Assembly: GCA_018195615.1 (NCBI GenBank)
Contig: JAGTPG010000002.1
Location: 1,798,001 to 1,862,000 of the forward strand
Source: Streptomyces tuirus
GTDB lineage: Bacteria > Actinomycetota > Actinomycetes > Streptomycetales > Streptomycetaceae
Length of the DNA stretch: 64,000 bases
Reading direction: 5' to 3'
Below the pieces are notes generated by a model. The model did no database searches. It worked only from the letters and a program-made list of their open reading frames with translations, and was not told where the DNA came from. The translations under genes were made by a program, and so were the position numbers. Shown here in pieces: positions 58,840 through 64,000 of this stretch. Numbering within the stretch: the first letter of the stretch is position 1; every line of letters starts with the position of its first letter.

Positions 58840-59858
58840 TCACGGGCGTGGAAGCACGGAGGCCCAGCGGGCTGATTCGACGGCTACAGCATGATGAGCG
58901 CGCACGGCGATGACTCTCCGCGCGATGCTCTTACCCCTGGCCGAGGGCCGCCGACGGCCCGGGGCCCCGGCGCGTCCCCGGACCCCGTTGCGGAAGTCGA
59001 TCGGGGAACGGCCCGTGCGTTGCATGAAGTACTTGCTGAACTGGGAGGGCGTGACGAAGCCGAGGCGGTCCGAGATCTGGGCGGCGGTCTCGTCGCCGTG
59101 CGCCAGCAGACGCTTCGCCTCCAGCACGACCCGGCTGTCGATGAACTCCTTCGCGCTGAGCCCGGCGCCCGCCAGGGTCGCCCGGGCGAGGGTGCGCCCC
59201 GAGTAGCCGAGCATGCGGGCGTAGTCCTCCACCCGTCGGGTGGCGGTGAAGTGCCGTTCGACGGCGTCCCGGAAGCGCAGGTAGGTCTCATCCGGCTCCG
59301 GAGCGGCACTGCCGACCGGGACGGTGAGATGGGCCAGGCGCAGCAGGAGGACGGCCAGGAGGTGACGCAGGGCCGCCTTGTGCATCTCGAGAGGCAGTTG
59401 ACCGAGCGCCTGGAACTCGCGGCTCAAGTGTTCCGCGGCCATGGTCACGGCCTCGGCGTCGGCGGCGACGGGGGTGATGACGACCGGTGCGTGGGGTCGT
59501 CGACCCGGGCGGCCGTAGCCGTGGCCGGATCCAGCACGTCCTGCTGGAAGAGGATCAGCGTGCCCTCGGCCTTGGTGAGGTCGCCCCACTGGTGCACCTG
59601 CCCGGGGCGCACCCACAGCCAGGAGCCCGGCCGCAGGGCGTAGCCGTTGAAGTCGACGACATGCCGGAGGTCGCCCGCGGTGAGCGTGAGCAGATGATGG
59701 AAGTCGGGGCGCTGGGGCCGGGCAAGGGTCTGCTCTGAGACGCGCCGCCGAAGTTCCGCCAGCGACATGACCTCCACACCGGCGGGAGTGCCCGCAGGCG
59801 CGGCGAACGCGACTTCGGGGATCTCGCGCGCCGAGTCGTGTCGGTTTTTGGCCATCAT
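58840..59858 (-). CDS. AraC-family transcriptional regulator
   Basis: The reconstructed protein has 339 residues. The N-terminal cupin-like sensor has HHLLTLTAGDLRHVVDFNGYALRPGSWLWVRPGQVHQW near residue 52. The C-terminal domain has two helix-turn-helix motifs, ARMLGYSGRTLARATLAGAG near residue 215 and QISDRLGFVTPSQFSKYFMQRTGRSPIDFR near residue 260. One base is missing near 59495. The last 40 residues are basic and longer than usual. It is divergent from the SirTM locus, with 100 bp between starts, so it probably controls that locus. Confidence 0.88.
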
Positions 59859-59958
59859 CAGTCGGACTTTATCCGGTTTTCCGTGCGCCCTCTTCGTACG
59901 TTGGTCGTGCCGCTGCGGAAACGGAACGTCTCCTGGCAGAAACCGGAAAGGACGACAC

Positions 59959-60065
59959 ATGGCCACCTGGTGCGCGAGAGCGTCCGCGTCGCGGAACTGA
60001 CCACGGCCTTCGACGAGTACACGCACCGGATGTGCGCGGCACTGGAAGGAACCTGCGCGTTGTGA
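59959..60065 (+). CDS. Possible small ORF coupled to the SirTM gene
   Basis: An ATG at 59959 with GGAAAGG upstream opens a frame that stops after 13 codons. With a one-base correction near 59968 it continues as a 35-residue peptide (LVRESVRVAELTTAFDEYTHRMCAALEGTCAL) whose TGA overlaps the SirTM GTG (GTGA). The overlap and the frequency of single-base deletions here favour the longer reading. I do not recognise the peptide. Confidence 0.35.
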
Positions 60066-60972
60066 GCACCATGAACAACACTCCCGTCTCGACCGCACCG
60101 CCACGCGAGACGATCCGTGCCTGGGTGGATGAGGCCGACCGGGTCCTGATCGCGGCCGGCGCGGGTCTGAGCGCGGCCGCCGGCTACGACTACGGCGACA
60201 CCGAACGCTTCAGCGAACTGTTCCCGGCGCTGTACCGGCTCGGGCTGCGTTCGCGCTACCTGCTCGGCGTGCCCCTGCCGCGGGACATGATGTGGGGCTA
60301 CTGGGCCGTCCACATCGACGACATCCGCTACGGCCCCGAACCCAATCCTCTCTACCGCAAGCTGAGGGAGCTGGTCGGCGACCGCGACCACTGGGTGATG
60401 ACGTCCAACGTCGACGCCCTCTTCGCCCGCAACGGCTTCGAGGCGGACTCGGTCTTCACCCCGCAGGGCGACTACGGCCGTCTCCAGTGCACGGTCCCCT
60501 GCTCGCGGGACACCTGGCCCAGCAGACCGTTCCTCGACACGATCCTCGCCGCGTACGACCGCGACACCGGCCGGGTGACCGACCCTCGGGCCCTGCCGTG
60601 CTGCCCCGCTGCGGCGCCGACGTCTTCCCCAACGTCCGTGTCGGCCCGAGTTCATCGACGACGCCTACCTGCCCGCCGGGCGGCGGCTGGCCCGATGGCT
60701 CGACGACGCGCCCAGGGACAGCGCCTTGCTCGTGCTGGAGATCGGTGCCGGATTCAATACTCCCGGCGTGATCCGCCGGCCCATGGAGCACCTGGTGCGC
60801 CAGACCCCTCGGGCCCGCCTCGTCCGGATCAATCCCGCCCATCCCGACATCCCTCGGACCTCGGCGAGCGAGCGCTGTCCGTTCCCTTCGGAGCGGACCG
60901 GCTCCTCGAGGGCTCGATCCCTGACATCCGGCGGCAGCGCGCCTCCGCCACCACAGGAAGAGAAGTCACGAC
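60062..60972 (+). CDS. SirTM-type sirtuin (predicted protein ADP-ribosyltransferase)
   Basis: The protein is about 300 residues from GTG 60062. It has the NAD loop IAAGAGLSAAAGYDYGD near residue 31, the VMTSNVDALFARNGF motif near residue 112 and FTPQGDYGRLQC near residue 132. In this last motif Gln replaces the His used by deacetylase sirtuins. Cys pairs at QCTVPC and in CCPRCGADVFPNVR probably bind zinc. These are features of SirTM enzymes, which ADP-ribosylate proteins. Three bases are missing, near 60603, 60645 and 60850. The exact C-terminus, somewhere before 60973, cannot be fixed because no stop is seen in the corrected frame. Confidence 0.8.
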
Positions 60973-61839
60973 ATGTCCCACGTACCCGAGGCATCCGTCC
61001 CCACGACCGTCGTCACCGGCTCCACCGGGCGGCTCGGTGGGCGCGTCGCACGGCGACTGGCCGAGCGGGGCGTTCCGCAGAAACTCCTGGCCCGCGACCC
61101 GGCACGCGCTCCACGGTTCGCCGGCGCGGTGGCGGTGCGTGGCGACTACGCCGACCAGGACGCCGTGCGGGAGGCCCTCGCCGGCACCCGCACCGTCTTC
61201 ATGGTCTCCGCCTCCGAGAGCGCCGACCGGCTCGCCCACCACAAGGCATTCGTGGACGCCGCCGCGCAGGCCGGCGTCCGGCATCTGGTGTACGTCTCCT
61301 TCTACGGCGCGGCACCCGACGCCACCTTCACCCTGGCGCGCGATCACTTCCACACCGAGCAGCACATCCGCGCGAGCGGCCTGGCCTACACCTTCCTCCG
61401 GGACAACTTCTACGCGGAGTTCGTCCCCGACCTCGTCGGCGAGGACGGCGTCATCCGCGGCCCGGCCGGACGCGGACGTGCCGCGTTCGTCGGCCAGGAC
61501 GACATCGCCGACGCCGCCGCCGCGGTGCTGTACCGGCCGGATGACCACGCAGGCGTGGCGTACGACCTGACCGGGCCCGAGTCGCTCACGCTGGACGAAG
61601 CGGCCGCCATCCTGTCCGCGCAGCTCGGACGCGCCGTCACCTACCAGCAGGAGACGGTCGAGGAGGCCTACGCCTCCCGCGCCTCCTACGGAGCTCCGCC
61701 CTGGCAACTGGACGCCTGGGTATCCACCTACACGGCCATCGCCTCCGGCGAACTCGACGGTGTCAGCGACGCCGTCCCCCGCCTCACCGGCCACCCCGCC
61801 ACGCCCCTCGCCGACGTCGTCCGCGCCACAAGGGGCTGA
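60973..61839 (+). CDS. NmrA-like NAD(P)-binding oxidoreductase
   Basis: This intact 288-residue protein has the Rossmann motif VVTGSTGRLGGRVARRLAERG near residue 13. It has the NmrA/QOR2 pattern DYADQDAVREALAGTRTVFMVS near residue 58 and FTEQHIRASGLAYTFLRDNFYAEFVPD-like segments near residue 135. It lacks the YxxxK of classical short-chain dehydrogenases, as is usual in NmrA-type proteins that act as NADPH-dependent quinone reductases or redox sensors. It follows the SirTM gene directly on the same strand. Confidence 0.9.
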   Translation: MSHVPEASVPTTVVTGSTGRLGGRVARRLAERGVPQKLLARDPARAPRFAGAVAVRGDYADQDAVREALAGTRTVFMVSASESADRLAHHKAFVDAAAQAGVRHLVYVSFYGAAPDATFTLARDHFHTEQHIRASGLAYTFLRDNFYAEFVPDLVGEDGVIRGPAGRGRAAFVGQDDIADAAAAVLYRPDDHAGVAYDLTGPESLTLDEAAAILSAQLGRAVTYQQETVEEAYASRASYGAPPWQLDAWVSTYTAIASGELDGVSDAVPRLTGHPATPLADVVRATRG

Positions 61840-61973
61840 CCGACTGTCGCTTTTTGACCATCACGCGTCGCTGTTTCTGCCGATCCATCGGGGCTCGACG
61901 GCATAGTTTGAACACATCCCCCGCTGGACCACCGGCCCGTCCCGGACAGGTCCCCCGAGCAAGGAAGACAGTC

Positions 61974-62735
61974 ATGAGCAACGCGAAGAACACCGTCCTT
62001 CAGGCCGCCTCCGAGCTGTTCGGCGACAAGGACCCCTCCGCCGTGGACCGCTGGGTGGCCGCGGACTACAAGCAGCACAGCGCGCTCGCCGCCGACGGCC
62101 CCGAGGCCCTGCGCGGGCTCGTCGCCGGCCTGGGTGACGACTTCCGCTACGAGGGCGCCCGAGTCGTCGCCGATGGTGACCTCGTCGTCCTGCACGGCAC
62201 CTACCACGGCTTCGGTCCGGACCCGCTCGTCGGGTTCGACATCTTTCGGGTCGACGCCGACGGCAAGCTGGCCGAGCACTGGGACGCCCTGACCCCACTG
62301 GTCAAGGACACCCTCTCCGGCCGCTCCCAGACCGACGGCCCCGCAGAGATCACCGAGATCGACAAGACCGACGCCAACCGTGCCCTGGTGAGCGAGTTCG
62401 CCGAGAAGGTCCTCGTCGGCGCCGACTACTCGGTCCTCACCGACTACATCTCCACCGAGACCTACCACCAGCACAACACCGACGCCGCCGACGGCCTCGA
62501 CGGCTTCGGAGCGGCCGCCGCCAAGTGGGCCGAGCAGGGCAAGAACCTCGTCTACAAGAAGGTCCACAAGGTCATCGCCGAGGGCGAGTTCGTCCTGACC
62601 CAGTCCGAAGGCGAGTTCGGCGTGCCCGTCGCCTACTACGACCTCTTCCGTGTCGCGGACGGCGAGATCGTCGAGCACTGGGACGTCATCGCCCCCGCCC
62701 CGGCCGAACTGCCGCACGGCAACGGCCTGTTCTGA
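61974..62735 (+). CDS. Double SnoaL-like (NTF2-fold) protein
   Basis: This intact 253-residue protein, ATG 61974 with AAGGAAG upstream, has two copies of the SnoaL-like ester cyclase fold. The first has VDRWVAADYKQHSALAADGPEALRG and ends GFDIFRVDADGKLAEHWDAL. The second has LTDYISTETYHQHNTDAADGLDGFG and ends YYDLFRVADGEIVEHWDVI. The conserved YxQH and EHWD positions are present in both. The function is unknown. The 134-bp gap upstream may hold its own promoter. Confidence 0.9.
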   Translation: MSNAKNTVLQAASELFGDKDPSAVDRWVAADYKQHSALAADGPEALRGLVAGLGDDFRYEGARVVADGDLVVLHGTYHGFGPDPLVGFDIFRVDADGKLAEHWDALTPLVKDTLSGRSQTDGPAEITEIDKTDANRALVSEFAEKVLVGADYSVLTDYISTETYHQHNTDAADGLDGFGAAAAKWAEQGKNLVYKKVHKVIAEGEFVLTQSEGEFGVPVAYYDLFRVADGEIVEHWDVIAPAPAELPHGNGLF

Positions 62736-62886
62736 CCGGCCGCACGCCACGCTCGACCAACGACAACGGCGTCGAGATCTGATCCACGCCTGATCCACCG
62801 GCCGATGGCCCGGGCCCGGCACGCGCCGACGTGCGGGGCCCGGGCCATCGGCACACCTCGTTCACCCGCCTCCCCCGGAGCCCTCG

Positions 62887-63891
62887 ATGATGCCGATCCG
62901 CGCCGAGTCCGACGCCGTCGCCGGGACGAAGACCCAGTTCTCCGCGCTGCCCCTGGCCGCCTACCGATCGGCCGTCGCCCTCGACGAGCCCTTCCGCCCG
63001 ACCGTGGCCCCCGCCCCGGCCGCTCGGCTGGACGCCCATGTGCGCTCGGCCCTGCGCCTGCTCGGCGCCGATCCGTCCGTATCCCGGCTCGGACTGCGGC
63101 CCGACTCGCTGAACCGCCTCGCCGATGCCGACACCCGCGCCGGCGTCGACGCCGCCACGGCCCGTCAAGTGCTGCGCGCCCTGCTGACTGTCCGTGATCC
63201 CGGCCCGCTGCCGGAGGGAGCGGACCGGGAGCTGGACGCGCTCCTCGGCGCGGAGCGGCAGCTACGGCCCACCGTCTCGGCACTCGAACTGCCCACGATC
63301 CACGAGGAATTCCCCGGCACGACCTTCCGGGCCGCGGCCGAGGCCGTGCTGTGGCGGGGAGACATCACGACGCTGGCCGCCGACGCCGTGGTCAACGCCG
63401 CCAACAGCCAACTGCTCGGCTGCTTCCGCCCCCGGCACCCCTGTATCGACAACGCCCTCCACAACGCCGCCGGGCCGCGCCTGCGCGACGACTGCCACAC
63501 GATCGTCACGGCGCAAGGAACCCCCGAACCCACCGGCACAGCCAAGATCACCCGGGGCTACCACCTGCCGGCCCGATACGTCCTGCACACCGTCGGCCCG
63601 ATCCTCCAGGGCCGTCCGCACCGGCAGGACGCACAGGCGCTCGCCTCCTCCTACCAGGCATGCCTGGACCTCGCCGCCGAGGTGAAGACCATCCGCACCC
63701 TCGGCTTCTGCGCCGTCAGCACCGGCGTCTTCGGCTATCCCAAGGAAGAAGCCGCACCCATCGCGCTGCACACCGTCGCCGACTGGATCGCAGCACATCC
63801 CGGCCGGTTCGACCGTGTGATCTTCACCGTCTTCGAAGACGACGACGAACGGGCCTACCACAACGTCCTCGGCACAGGCGCCCACCCCTGA
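62887..63891 (+). CDS. Zinc-type macrodomain protein-ADP-ribose hydrolase
   Basis: This intact 334-residue protein has a helical N-terminal extension of about 140 residues and then a macrodomain. WRGDITTLAADAVVNAANSQLLG (residues 156-178) holds the ADP-ribose-binding Asn. The next loop carries Cys179, His184 and Cys186 (GCFRPRHPCIDNALH), the zinc site that marks the macrodomains linked to SirTM. STGVFGYPKEEAA near residue 280 binds the phosphates. It would remove the ADP-ribose that SirTM attaches. It ends in a strong hairpin. Confidence 0.92.
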   Translation: MMPIRAESDAVAGTKTQFSALPLAAYRSAVALDEPFRPTVAPAPAARLDAHVRSALRLLGADPSVSRLGLRPDSLNRLADADTRAGVDAATARQVLRALLTVRDPGPLPEGADRELDALLGAERQLRPTVSALELPTIHEEFPGTTFRAAAEAVLWRGDITTLAADAVVNAANSQLLGCFRPRHPCIDNALHNAAGPRLRDDCHTIVTAQGTPEPTGTAKITRGYHLPARYVLHTVGPILQGRPHRQDAQALASSYQACLDLAAEVKTIRTLGFCAVSTGVFGYPKEEAAPIALHTVADWIAAHPGRFDRVIFTVFEDDDERAYHNVLGTGAHP

Positions 63892-63924
63892 CACGAAAGA
63901 GGGCCGCCCCGCGTACGCACGCGC

Positions 63925-63955
63925 GTGGGCCGCTGCCCACCGGACAGCGGCCCAC
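63925..63955 (+). terminator. Terminator after the macrodomain gene
   Basis: An 11-bp perfect stem (GTGGGCCGCTG/CAGCGGCCCAC) with a 9-nt loop begins 34 bp after the stop. It closes the SirTM-macro locus at the right edge of the window. Confidence 0.7.
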
Positions 63956-64000
63956 TCAGGGGTGGTGCTCAGAGGTGGGTACTACCTCTGCTTGATCCTC

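Overview
The window comes from a Streptomyces chromosome. The evidence is the very high GC content, GTG and TTG starts, dense GTGA/ATGA start-stop overlaps, an SsgB sporulation-division protein, a dispersed repeat common in the genus, and gene families in the order familiar from the ssgB to arg region of Streptomyces core chromosomes.

Layout. 0-2.3 kb: a partial unknown gene, a DUF4365 protein, a DEDDh exonuclease and a tRNA-Val(CAC). 2.4-12.4 kb: an SRPBCC protein, a large membrane protein, and a carbohydrate operon on the minus strand (solute-binding lipoprotein, two permeases, a YesL-like protein, a Tat-exported exo-rhamnogalacturonan lyase-like enzyme). A second, identical tRNA-Val(CAC) closes this segment. 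12.5-24.6 kb: a PGPGW membrane protein, ssgB, a CGNR zinc-finger protein, small membrane proteins, a DsbA-like protein, acetyltransferase, pabB/pabC-like pair, a five-tRNA cluster (Gly, Cys, Val x3), a phosphotransferase, a Ser/Thr kinase, NUDIX and SpoU proteins. 24.7-31.7 kb: corrinoid/siroheme genes (cysG-like, a giant BluB-CobT fusion, cobL). 32.5-35.5 kb: metNIQ preceded by a Cys-rich, apparently leaderless leader peptide. 35.6-43.7 kb: HAD, small membrane proteins, ECF-like sigma factor, glpQ, plsC, a TetR/MFS pair with a clear operator, and an aldo/keto reductase. 43.8-57.6 kb: argG-argH and argCJBDR, each with a promoter overlapped by ARG-box-like sites. Between the two arg operons lie a secreted protein with a duplicated domain and a flavin electron-transfer operon (ferric-reductase-like protein, triple FMN-binding protein, ApbE).

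57.6-64 kb is accessory in character: a terminase-like fragment, a LysM lysin-like gene in AT-richer DNA, a nitroreductase fragment, then an AraC regulator divergent from a locus encoding a SirTM-type sirtuin (predicted ADP-ribosyltransferase), an NmrA-like oxidoreductase, a double SnoaL protein and a zinc-type macrodomain (predicted ADP-ribosylhydrolase). I regard this locus as the most interesting system in the window.

A caveat applies throughout. About 20 otherwise intact genes are interrupted by single-base deletions, nearly always in G or C runs, including essential-type genes such as argC, argD and argR. This looks like sequencing or assembly error rather than gene decay. Coordinates of such genes span the reconstructed reading frame.
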